A stretch of 5,130 nucleotides of DNA from an uncultured Lachnospiraceae bacterium (GTDB lineage Bacteria > Bacillota > Clostridia > Lachnospirales > Lachnospiraceae). The translations under genes and the position numbers were made by a program. Location of the stretch: the NCBI GenBank assembly GCA_900550235.1, contig URRQ01000078.1:1-5130 (forward strand), in the 5' to 3' direction. The notes beneath the pieces are model-generated. The model saw nothing but the letters and a program-made list of their open reading frames with translations. It was not told where the DNA came from and ran no database searches. The first letter of the stretch is position 1, and each line of letters opens with the position of its first letter. Positions 1-4,890 of the stretch are shown one piece after another.

Positions 1-143
1 AAATATTCCCGGTGCATCCGTCCGTACTTTCCGATAGGGCGGTGTTCCTCCGGCAATTTCAAATCTGGTAAATAATAATCTCCATTCAGAGTGTAATGCA
101 GTCCGTTTTTCTCTTCATAAATGTGTTTCTTTAATCCGCTCAT
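1..143 (-). CDS. tnpV: TnpV, transposon-encoded protein (5' part, runs off the left edge)
   Basis: The start is ATG at 143-141, preceded by AGGAG (plus 153-157) nine bases upstream. Forty-seven codons are visible, with no stop before the window edge. The product begins MSGLKKHIYEEKNGLHYTLN and continues with GDYYLPDLKLPEEHRPIGKY. The run 'KKHI-EEKNGL-YTL-GDYYLPDL-LPEE---GKYG' is typical of the small TnpV proteins of Clostridia transposons and conjugative elements (Tn4451/Tn4453-like and relatives). TnpV is a small accessory protein of such elements whose exact role is poorly defined. Its presence marks the left edge of the window as mobile DNA, with the gene pointing away from the Pycsar-like operon. 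Assignment is from recognised sequence pattern only; the C-terminal part is not visible. Confidence 0.8.
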   Translation of the reverse strand, partial: MSGLKKHIYEEKNGLHYTLNGDYYLPDLKLPEEHRPIGKYGRMHREY

Positions 144-199
144 ATTTTTAATCTCCTCATTCTGGTTTGTTGTTTCTGCAAGTCTGACTCTCCAGAAAT

Positions 200-219
200 A
201 TTGGTAAATCATTGGTAAA
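200..219. repeat. Direct repeat pair ATTGGTAAA x2
   Basis: ATTGGTAAA occurs at 200-208 and again at 211-219, a period of 11 bases, about one helical turn. Repeated 9-mers spaced by a turn beside a presumed recombination junction resemble integrase arm-type binding sites. The repeat is directly visible; the binding role is inferred. Confidence 0.6.
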
Positions 220-257
220 ATCGAGAATTGAACACAAGAAATGCTATTTATAGAAGT

Positions 258-276
258 ATTTAAGACGATTTAAGAC
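258..276. repeat. Direct repeat pair ATTTAAGAC x2
   Basis: ATTTAAGAC occurs at 258-266 and again at 268-276, a period of 10 bases. It lies just on the tnpV side of the truncated phosphatase reading frame. Together with the 200-219 pair it gives two sets of helically phased direct repeats within 85 bases of the presumed att core, as expected for arm sites of a tyrosine recombinase. The function is inferred. Confidence 0.6.
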
Positions 277-282
277 TTTTTC

Positions 283-312
283 TCACGAACAGTAAATCCT
301 GCCGTGGCAGAT
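283..312. other. Probable attachment-site (att) junction inside the LMW-PTP P-loop codons
   Basis: Resemblance to LMW-PTP stops within the CHGNICRS codons, and the DNA to the left switches to a tnpV-bearing segment with paired direct repeats. This suggests that site-specific integration took place within these roughly 30 bases. The exact crossover bases cannot be fixed without the other end of the element or an empty site. The alternative is a simple deletion or rearrangement. Confidence 0.45.
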
Positions 313-333
313 GAAGAGCACTCGTATACTCAT
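283..333 (-). pseudogene. Truncated start of a low-molecular-weight protein tyrosine phosphatase gene
   Basis: ATG at 333-331 follows a strong AAAGGAG (plus 339-345) with 5-base spacing. The frame reads MSIRVLFICHGRIYCS and stops with TGA at 285-283. LMW-PTPs and arsenate-reductase-like relatives begin M-(I/V)-RVLF(V/I)CHGNICRSPMAE, where C-x5-R is the phosphate-binding loop. Here the match is exact as far as CHG, after which NICRSPMAE is replaced by RIYCS and a stop. The DNA after the break still partly resembles the expected codons (ATT T.C .GT TCG), as at the hybrid core of an integrated element. The peptide would be inactive. It is either the disrupted 5' end of the host gene or an element-borne replacement 5' end. 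No remainder of the gene is in the window. Confidence 0.6.
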
Positions 334-351
334 ATAAACTCCTTTCAAAAG

Positions 352-385
352 GCGCTTTTCTGCTGCCATTTGCAGCGTTTTGCGC
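352..385. repeat. Nested hairpin in the leader of the truncated phosphatase frame
   Basis: GCGC (352-355) can pair with GCGC (382-385), and inside it GCTGC (362-366) pairs with GCAGC (372-376) around a five-base loop. On the minus strand this structure sits just before TTTT and the AAAGGAG ribosome binding site, so it could be an attenuator or a terminator for transcription arriving from the operon side. Stem lengths are modest and the role is inferred. Confidence 0.35.
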
Positions 386-411
386 GGTGTTAATTTTTCT
401 TTATGTATTGG

Positions 412-531
412 TCATTTCTGTACATAAAATGCAAATCTTAGCAAAATATGTACAGCAATCGTAGTAGAAACGTAGTAAAAAATGGGTGGGGTTACTACTA
501 TCAATCTTTTCTTAATCGAGCCATCTACCAT
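412..531 (-). CDS. Possible small hydrophobic protein, 39 codons (hypothetical)
   Basis: An open frame runs from ATG at 531-529 to TGA at 414-412, with a weak AAGG (plus 536-539) four bases upstream. The product starts MVDGSIKKRLIVV, has a basic N-terminus and a long hydrophobic stretch from about residue 10 to 37, and ends FAFYVQK. It could be a single-pass membrane peptide. It begins 72 bases after the stop of the 446-residue cyclase gene, on the same strand, so it could be a fourth operon member. Against this, the same bases contain two strong inverted repeats, the ribosome binding site is weak and I do not recognise a family. It may be a chance frame in a non-coding or attachment region. 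Confidence 0.25.
   Translation of the reverse strand: MVDGSIKKRLIVVTPPIFYYVSTTIAVHILLRFAFYVQK
418..455. repeat. Inverted repeat CTGTACATA / TATGTACAG
   Basis: Perfect 9-base arms lie at 418-426 and 447-455, separated by 20 bases. Each arm also contains the self-complementary hexamer TGTACA. The two TGTACA centres are 29 bases apart, close to three helical turns. This geometry suits a protein-bound operator or a recombinase site better than an RNA hairpin. The function is unknown. Confidence 0.55.
460..481. repeat. Tandem direct repeat of cGTAGTA(g/a)AAA
   Basis: CGTAGTAGAAA (460-470) is followed immediately by CGTAGTAAAAA (471-481), an 11-base period with one mismatch. The GTAGTAA core recurs in inverted form at 492-498. 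Such phased repeats beside a presumed att site may be arm sites of a recombinase different from the one served by the 200-276 repeats. The role is inferred. Confidence 0.45.
472..498. repeat. Inverted repeat GTAGTAA / TTACTAC
   Basis: Seven-base arms (472-478 and 492-498) flank a 13-base purine-rich loop containing GGGTGGGG. No T-tract follows on either strand, so it is not a clear terminator. It has the same 7+13+7 geometry as the dyad at 536-562. Confidence 0.5.
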
Positions 532-535
532 AAAT

Positions 536-562
536 CCTTGTTAATATTAGAACCCAACAAGG
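536..562. repeat. Inverted repeat CCTTGTT / AACAAGG
   Basis: Seven-base arms (536-542 and 556-562) flank a 13-base AT-rich loop. It lies 42 bases after the stop codon of the last cyclase gene on the minus strand, where a terminator would be expected, but only ATTTATGG follows the stem. It may be a weak terminator, an mRNA-end stabilising hairpin or a protein-binding dyad. Confidence 0.45.
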
Positions 563-581
563 TTGCATACTATATATAAAT

Positions 582-605
582 ATGTGTTGCCACATGAATT
601 TTTTT
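582..605 (+). terminator. Small hairpin with T-tract, abutting the operon end
   Basis: ATGTG (582-586) pairs with CACAT (591-595) around a TTGC loop, then GAA and seven T (599-605) on the plus strand. In that direction it resembles a short intrinsic terminator. On the minus strand the same stem is followed only by ATATTTATAT, so it would be a weak end for the cyclase operon. The stem is only five pairs. Confidence 0.3.
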
Positions 606-1944
606 ATAATTCAAAATCAAACATTATCCAATTTTTGGTTTCTTCAAAATCCTTACGATCATCTGTAGACAAATCATTTTTTTCTAATCTTTCACATACC
701 GCAGATTTTAGTCTACTACAATAACCAACTTTTTTTACTATGTTTTGGACTGTATGAAGCTGTATCCATGAATACCCAATTGCCTGTTCGACTAGGAAGT
801 CATAAGCTTTATCATATAATTGCAAATCTTCGTAGATACTAACCATAGCATAGCTAACTTCTTGTTTCACTTTGTGTTCACTTTTTCCAATATCTTCACC
901 AGCAGAAATAGCACAGTCTAAATTCTCCTCCCAAAATTCCTGCCCCATTATTTTAACATACTCCTCTTTGCAGTGTCCGCTTTGTAAAACTTCGCAATAA
1001 AATGAATATTTTTTCTTCTTAAGAGTCTTTTCTCGTTCATTCAACGATTTTTCTTTTCTTGTCAACTGCTGTGCCTTTTCATCCAATTTTTGTTGTTTTA
1101 AACCAAGAGCCTCTGCTCTTTGCGTAATTTCCTCAATTTTCTCGTCAAAAATATCCGTCGTATTTTTTGTATTGAGACAACTCTTTGCTATACACGGCTC
1201 GCATTCTTCATCAAGTAATAAATAATATTGCTCCGCAATATATCCTTTCAAAATATTTGTTCCTTTTGAAATTTCAACCTGTTTCCATTTTTCACTCTTA
1301 TTTACATCCGAAAGCGCTGCGTATGTCGATGTACTAATAAAGGTTGTTCCACATTCTACTGCACTACTTTGTTTACATGCTAAATTAGTACTATTTCCTA
1401 TCCATGCTATTCCAAATTCATTTTCAGAATTCTCATTTTGTTCTTTACCACGCATCCCTACTTTAGAAAGAGAAATCTCTCCTGTATGTATTCCTATTCC
1501 ACATGATATTCGATGCTTCATTTTTTGTTCTAATACCGGATTTAAAAACTTATCAATTACGGTAGTAATATATCTGGCAGCATGCACTGCCTTATCTTCA
1601 GATGTACCATCTGTATCATCTATAAAAAGAGCCAGGACTCCATCGCCCATAAAATCCCTGACAACTCCACCAGAATACCTAATAGCCTGTACTACAACTC
1701 GAATATAACTCCTATATACTTTTACAAGTTGTTCTGCACTATACTTCTCTGGCAATTTTGTCGATTCACGCATATCCACAAAAAGAACTGATACCTTACC
1801 ACGATATATCTTATTAGAATCATTTAATTCGTCAACCTTAGGTAATGTGCCCAGCAGTTCATCTTCTAAAACTTCCTGCATAACAATTCTATCAATCGCA
1901 GCAGATAACAATTCTATTTCCACTTTAGATATCTTCTCATCCAA
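604..1944 (-). CDS. Class III nucleotidyl cyclase with C-terminal coiled coil and helical domain (second cyclase of the Pycsar-like operon)
   Basis: The 446-residue product has an N-terminal helix (about 5-30), a class III cyclase domain (about 50-245), a coiled coil (about 265-312) and a helical C-terminal domain (about 315-446). VLFVDMREST carries metal ligand D57 and MGDGVLALF carries metal ligand D101. GNSTNLACK gives the conserved Asn (N187), with K191 where most enzymes have the transition-state Arg. The usual adenine-selecting Lys is D97, and the paired Asp/Thr is A180. A Cys cluster (C248, C251, C256) lies in the linker. The C-terminal YEDLQLYDKAYDFL stretch looks TPR-like. The start is TTG at 1944-1942: no in-frame ATG exists before the upstream TAA, and GAGG lies eight bases away, overlapping the preceding gene's stop. 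It is cytoplasmic with no membrane segment. It probably makes a cyclic nucleotide for the membrane effector; the extra domains may sense infection or bind the partner cyclase. Alternatives are an ordinary adenylate or guanylate cyclase, or a regulator. The cyclase fold is certain; the substrate is not. Confidence 0.88.
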   Translation of the reverse strand: MDEKISKVEIELLSAAIDRIVMQEVLEDELLGTLPKVDELNDSNKIYRGKVSVLFVDMRESTKLPEKYSAEQLVKVYRSYIRVVVQAIRYSGGVVRDFMGDGVLALFIDDTDGTSEDKAVHAARYITTVIDKFLNPVLEQKMKHRISCGIGIHTGEISLSKVGMRGKEQNENSENEFGIAWIGNSTNLACKQSSAVECGTTFISTSTYAALSDVNKSEKWKQVEISKGTNILKGYIAEQYYLLLDEECEPCIAKSCLNTKNTTDIFDEKIEEITQRAEALGLKQQKLDEKAQQLTRKEKSLNEREKTLKKKKYSFYCEVLQSGHCKEEYVKIMGQEFWEENLDCAISAGEDIGKSEHKVKQEVSYAMVSIYEDLQLYDKAYDFLVEQAIGYSWIQLHTVQNIVKKVGYCSRLKSAVCERLEKNDLSTDDRKDFEETKNWIMFDFEL

Positions 1945-1954
1945 AACATTTACC

Positions 1955-2683
1955 TCACTTTGATGTTAAATAATATGCGTCCTCTCCATGAACCGGATAA
2001 AAATGGATTGTCCCTTCTTCACTTTTAGGCCACAAATTTTTTACCTTTTTTGAAACTTTAACTTTATTTGTTACTTTTGATGAATATTTTGATGCAACAT
2101 TTATGCAATCTCCAAATGCTTTTACATCATAAGAATTTGGAATTCCTATTTTGGTTACAATCACACTATCAAATGTTACACCTATTCCAATATTAATCGG
2201 AGCTCCAAGATCTTCTTTATCAATTATTTCATTTATGACTTTTTCACGAACTGCTAACATATCTCGGCCACAAAGTCCTGCTTTTTTTACTGCAATCGCT
2301 TTTACCATATTCTCCTCTTCACGAGCCGCACGACCACCCCAAAAAGCCATTATTCCGTCTCCCATTATATCTATAACTTTACCATGATAAAATTTAATAA
2401 CTTCTAATAATGCAGTTAAATATACATGCATTGTCAAAAAAGTCTTTTCAGCCCCAACATTTTGTGCCCTTAATGTAGAATCTCGCATATCTACAAACAA
2501 TACTGCAAAATTTTCTTTATCATATGAACCAAACTCTAGTTTATCTGCCTCAAACCCAGGAATAATATCTGAAATTGCGTCTGCACGATGTTCAAGGACA
2601 AAATCCTTTTTTATCACATTACTCTTAGCTTTTTGATAATGTTCCCAAGTACTTTTATAAATCTCATCTACATCTACTGCCAT
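1955..2683 (-). CDS. pycC: Class III nucleotidyl cyclase, probable Pycsar cyclase PycC
   Basis: This 242-residue protein is little more than one class III cyclase domain, the usual form of Pycsar cyclases, which convert CTP or UTP to cCMP or cUMP. AVLFVDMRDST supplies metal ligand D65 and DIMGDGIMAFWG supplies D109. AFGDCINVASK supplies N195, with K199 in place of the common Arg. The adenine-selecting Lys and Asp/Thr positions are D105 and K188, so it is not a canonical adenylate cyclase. There is no membrane or receiver domain; the N-terminal 50 residues are probably helical. The start is ATG at 2683-2681; its ribosome binding site GTGAGG overlaps the TGA of the upstream effector gene, nine bases away, implying translational coupling. 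It sits directly between the effector and a second, larger cyclase. Class III cyclases work as dimers, so homodimers or a heterodimer with the 446-residue protein are both possible. Which base it uses cannot be read safely from sequence. Confidence 0.85.
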   Translation of the reverse strand: MAVDVDEIYKSTWEHYQKAKSNVIKKDFVLEHRADAISDIIPGFEADKLEFGSYDKENFAVLFVDMRDSTLRAQNVGAEKTFLTMHVYLTALLEVIKFYHGKVIDIMGDGIMAFWGGRAAREEENMVKAIAVKKAGLCGRDMLAVREKVINEIIDKEDLGAPINIGIGVTFDSVIVTKIGIPNSYDVKAFGDCINVASKYSSKVTNKVKVSKKVKNLWPKSEEGTIHFYPVHGEDAYYLTSK

Positions 2684-2692
2684 CTAATCACC

Positions 2693-3253
2693 TCACAATA
2701 CAGTCACTAAAAATAAAATAACAACACAAGCTATTACTATAAGAAAACCTAAAAACGCATATAATGTCCATTTCATTGTCCGCAATTTTCGACGATTTAT
2801 ATCATTTAACTTATATAATTCTGCAGACATGTTAATAATAATATCATTATCATTCATTCTTAGTATATCTCGAGTAAATTCATCAAAAGAATATTCTTTA
2901 GTTGGCTTTGGAAGAAACCATTTTGATTTATAATCAATAATGCATGAATGTCCTCTAACTGTCATTATTCCAAATGCAAATACTAATATCATACTTATAA
3001 ATCCAAGAACAATTAAAATGATTAACAAAACATCTTTCCAACTACACGGTATAATTTTTCTCACAACACTACCTATCGGTTCATAACAAGCTGCAATTCC
3101 AACAAGAATTGCAACAACAGCTCCCATAATTATAGAGACTTTTGTATCAGTCAATTGTATGTATGTTGAAATATCTGATATTGCACTTGCCAAAAAATTT
3201 TGCTTTATTTCTAACGTTTTCTTATTTTCTCTATCATTTGAACTATGTGCCAT
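2693..3253 (-). CDS. pycTM: Pycsar-type transmembrane effector (PycTM / DUF5706-like)
   Basis: The 186-residue protein has a polar N-terminus, an amphipathic stretch, and predicted membrane helices at about 39-57, 75-97 and 164-185. A cytoplasmic segment (about 100-160) lies between the second and third helices. The TDTKVSIIMGAV entry to helix 1 (D36, K38) and the helical region SAELYKLNDINRRKLRT before helix 3 are the features I recognise from the Pycsar effector family. There the D-x-K motif opens the first helix and an Arg/Lys-rich helix precedes the last. In that family the effector senses cCMP or cUMP and disrupts the inner membrane, aborting phage growth. ATG at 3253-3251 is preceded by AAGGAG (plus 3261-3266) with seven-base spacing. 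It is the first gene of the operon, followed nine bases later by a cyclase, which strongly supports the call. Alternatives are another small cyclic-nucleotide-gated membrane protein. No signal peptide is seen. Confidence 0.83.
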   Translation of the reverse strand: MAHSSNDRENKKTLEIKQNFLASAISDISTYIQLTDTKVSIIMGAVVAILVGIAACYEPIGSVVRKIIPCSWKDVLLIILIVLGFISMILVFAFGIMTVRGHSCIIDYKSKWFLPKPTKEYSFDEFTRDILRMNDNDIIINMSAELYKLNDINRRKLRTMKWTLYAFLGFLIVIACVVILFLVTVL

Positions 3254-3284
3254 GTATATTCTCCTTATTGATATTTTGCTTTTT

Positions 3285-3313
3285 ATTATAACATTTTTTA
3301 GGGGCTTTTTCTA
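3285..3313 (-). promoter_or_regulatory. Sigma-A promoter of the Pycsar-like operon, extended -10
   Basis: On the minus strand, TAGAAA (plus 3308-3313) and a perfect TATAAT (plus 3285-3290) are separated by 17 bases, with TG one base before the -10 (TGTTATAAT). Transcription would start near 3278, giving a leader of about 25 bases to the effector ATG. There is no obvious operator, which suggests constitutive expression with control at the level of enzyme activation. Confidence 0.75.
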
Positions 3314-3349
3314 CAGCATAAGACTATGATACACTTTCACAATTCAATC

Positions 3350-3384
3350 AAAAATAAAACAGACTGAGAACTACCCCAGTCTGC
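3350..3384 (-). terminator. Intrinsic terminator after the integrase remnant
   Basis: Minus-strand CAGACTG (plus 3378-3384) pairs with CAGTCTG (plus 3360-3366) around a ten- to eleven-base loop that can extend the stem slightly. It is followed by TTTTATTTTT (plus 3350-3359). It lies 13 bases after the integrase stop and insulates the Pycsar-like operon from upstream transcription. Confidence 0.75.
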
Positions 3385-3397
3385 TTACTTAACTTTA

Positions 3398-3700
3398 TTA
3401 TATCACCTTAAACATCTTCTGCGACACCGGCTTCTCCCCCTGCGTCCGTTCCAGTTCCTTTCTGGCATTCTGCAGATCTTCCAGCCGTTTCAATTCATCC
3501 TCTGCATTCCTCAAGGTCCAAATGCGTATAAGTGTTAAGAGTAACCCCTATATCACTATGCCCCATAAGATACTGCAGCGTCTTTGGATTCATTCCCGAT
3601 TTTGCCATATTCGAGCAATAGGTGTGTCGGCATACATGAGGTGTAATATTTGGCATCTGTACTCGGTAAATGTCATTGTATGCTCTTCAAAGGAATCCCA
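3398..3700 (-). pseudogene. Tyrosine recombinase (phage/ICE-type integrase), frameshifted 3' remnant
   Basis: Minus-strand fragments in successive frames match the C-terminus of Clostridia tyrosine integrases. One frame (3686-3498) reads AYNDIYRVQMPNITPHVCRH and then TYCSNMAKSGMNPKTLQYLM, GHSDIGVTLNTYTH; it holds the catalytic H-x-x-R, G-H and the nucleophile Tyr. It then runs into TGA at 3497-3495 because of one extra base near 3506-3509. Shifting frame gives the normal tail AEDELKRLEDLQNARKELER...QKMFKVI, ending at TAA 3400-3398. A second break lies near 3681-3689, where the frame upstream (WDSFEE) no longer joins AYNDIY and a TGA interrupts at 3689-3687. The catalytic-domain first Arg, core-binding domain and N-terminus are absent, and glsA begins about 120 bases further on. 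The gene cannot make an active enzyme. It is the relic of an integrative element and the likely vehicle of the adjacent operon. Confidence 0.85.
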
Positions 3701-3821
3701 AAGATCAGACCGAGGTCAATACATCCAGCCGGCGAGTTGCAAGACAAGTACTTATTTATCTGGAAAGTGCAGATAAAAATGCAAAACCACATGCTAAGGG
3801 AGTTCTGCAGTATCGTCTTTT
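3701..3821. other. Junction between integrase remnant and glsA, no gene seen
   Basis: About 120 bases after the glsA stop show no convincing frame on either strand. The only structure is a small perfect stem, ATCTG/CAGAT, near 3758-3774, without a following T-tract. The left part may be highly decayed integrase sequence, with an in-frame TGA at 3718-3716. The chromosome-to-element boundary probably lies here. Confidence 0.4.
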
Positions 3822-4769
3822 TTATTCTTCTACCTTCCACTCTCTGGTATCAAAGATGTGAAGATGCAGTGCTTCTGAAATATATCCCAACAATTCGCAA
3901 CCTGCGATACAGTTTCCTTTTTTATCAAGAGACGGTCCGTAGATCCCGATTCCCATTTTCTTTTTCGATACGCTAAGCAGGCCGCCGCCGACTCCGCTCT
4001 TAGTCGGAATTCCTGTTCTTAACGCAAATTCACCTGATCCGTCATACATCCCGCAGGTGAGCATAATGGTCTGTACCATCCGTACAGTCTGAGATGAGAT
4101 CAGACATTTTCCGGTAGATAATTGCACTCCGTCATTTGCAAGCAAAAGACCGAACATTGCCAGATCTCTTGCATTTACCGACATGGAACACATCTTTGTA
4201 TAAAAAGTAACACTATCTTCTACATCGGTATCAATGATCTCCTTACTTTTTAAAAGATAGGCAATCGCCTTATTTCTTGCGCAAGTCGCCATCTCAGACT
4301 GAAATACAGCTTCGTCTACTGCAATCTCCGGATCTTCACATACGTCCTGCATATACTTCTGCATATCTTCGATGGAATAGTGGTTTACAAGCAGGCTCGC
4401 AACCGTGATTGCTCCAGAATTGATCATCGGATTAAAGGGCCGGTTACTTCGGTTATCCAGTTCTACCAGTGAGTTAAAAGCCTCCCCTGACGGTTCCACA
4501 CCAACATGATTAAACACAAACTCTGCTCCAAATGTTTCCAGTGCCAGACACAGTGCCATTACTTTGGAAATGGACTGTATCGTAAATCTGTCTTCTGTAT
4601 TTCCAGTCTCAAATTGATTGCCGTCTATTGTGTAAAGGCAGATTCCCAGTTTATTCTTATCTGCCTTGGCAAGCTCCGGAATATACGATGCAACACTTCC
4701 ATACCGGATCACACCTTTTCCGATTCGGATGGCATTTTCCAGTATTCTCATAACCTCTTCTGATTTCAT
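3822..4769 (-). CDS. glsA: Glutaminase A (L-glutamine amidohydrolase)
   Basis: This cytoplasmic enzyme hydrolyses L-glutamine to L-glutamate and ammonia. It is the serine-dependent glutaminase family with a beta-lactamase-like fold, normally about 305-315 residues, so this is full length. Counting from the upstream Met, S67-I-S-K70 is the catalytic S-x-x-K. N118 (NPMINSGA), E160, N167, Y191, Y243 and V261 fall at the known glutamine-binding positions, and K258-S-G is conserved. Two adjacent ATG codons are possible, at 4772 and 4769. AGGAGA (plus 4775-4780) is three bases from the first but six from the second, so I prefer 4769 (MKSEEVMRIL, 315 residues); the alternative adds one Met. It is transcribed from its own promoter, divergently from a transporter gene. 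In related organisms GlsA contributes to glutamine use and acid resistance; no substrate-specific regulation is visible here. Its composition is clearly less AT-rich than the operon on its left. Confidence 0.96.
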   Translation of the reverse strand: MKSEEVMRILENAIRIGKGVIRYGSVASYIPELAKADKNKLGICLYTIDGNQFETGNTEDRFTIQSISKVMALCLALETFGAEFVFNHVGVEPSGEAFNSLVELDNRSNRPFNPMINSGAITVASLLVNHYSIEDMQKYMQDVCEDPEIAVDEAVFQSEMATCARNKAIAYLLKSKEIIDTDVEDSVTFYTKMCSMSVNARDLAMFGLLLANDGVQLSTGKCLISSQTVRMVQTIMLTCGMYDGSGEFALRTGIPTKSGVGGGLLSVSKKKMGIGIYGPSLDKKGNCIAGCELLGYISEALHLHIFDTREWKVEE

Positions 4770-4827
4770 CATATTCTCCTTTTTCGCTCAGTCATAATCC
4801 CCTTACAACTGCTATTTTCTAAGTACT

Positions 4828-4856
4828 AAGATACATCATTTTCCGGCTTCAATCAA
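4828..4856 (-). promoter_or_regulatory. Probable sigma-A promoter of glsA
   Basis: Minus-strand TTGATT (plus 4851-4856) and TATCTT (plus 4828-4833) have exactly 17 bases between them. Each matches four of six consensus bases. The leader to the glsA start would be about 50 bases. The -35 lies 34 bases from that of the divergent promoter. Confidence 0.5.
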
Positions 4857-4890
4857 CCACCATTTTTTGCTGAAACCCGACGGAATAAGA

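Noticed and set aside
460..498. CRISPR-like repeats
   Set aside because: Only two 11-base units in direct tandem with no spacers; no array geometry.
144..603. tRNA or other structured RNA gene as the integration target
   Set aside because: No cloverleaf, T-loop sequence or CCA-type end can be found; the phosphatase codons explain the junction better.
1582..1791. Plus-strand open frame of 69 codons opposite the larger cyclase
   Set aside because: It lies wholly antisense to the conserved cyclase motifs and has no recognisable family or ribosome site.
2151..2387. Plus-strand open frame of 78 codons opposite the small cyclase
   Set aside because: Antisense shadow of the cyclase domain; its Pro/Ser-rich content reflects the codons of the real gene.
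604..2683. Ordinary adenylate/guanylate cyclase signalling pair
   Set aside because: The adjoining PycTM-like effector, the tight operon, the integrase remnant and the non-canonical base-binding residues favour a defence role, though this is not proven.
3758..3774. ATCTG/CAGAT stem as the glsA terminator
   Set aside because: Five pairs only and no T-tract on the minus strand; too weak to call.
3522..3976. Overlapping plus-strand open frames across the integrase remnant and the glsA end
   Set aside because: The minus strand here carries clear integrase and glutaminase residues; the plus frames have no family resemblance.
4506..4763. Plus-strand open frame of 85 codons opposite the glsA N-terminus
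   Set aside because: Antisense to conserved glutaminase sequence including the S-x-x-K region.
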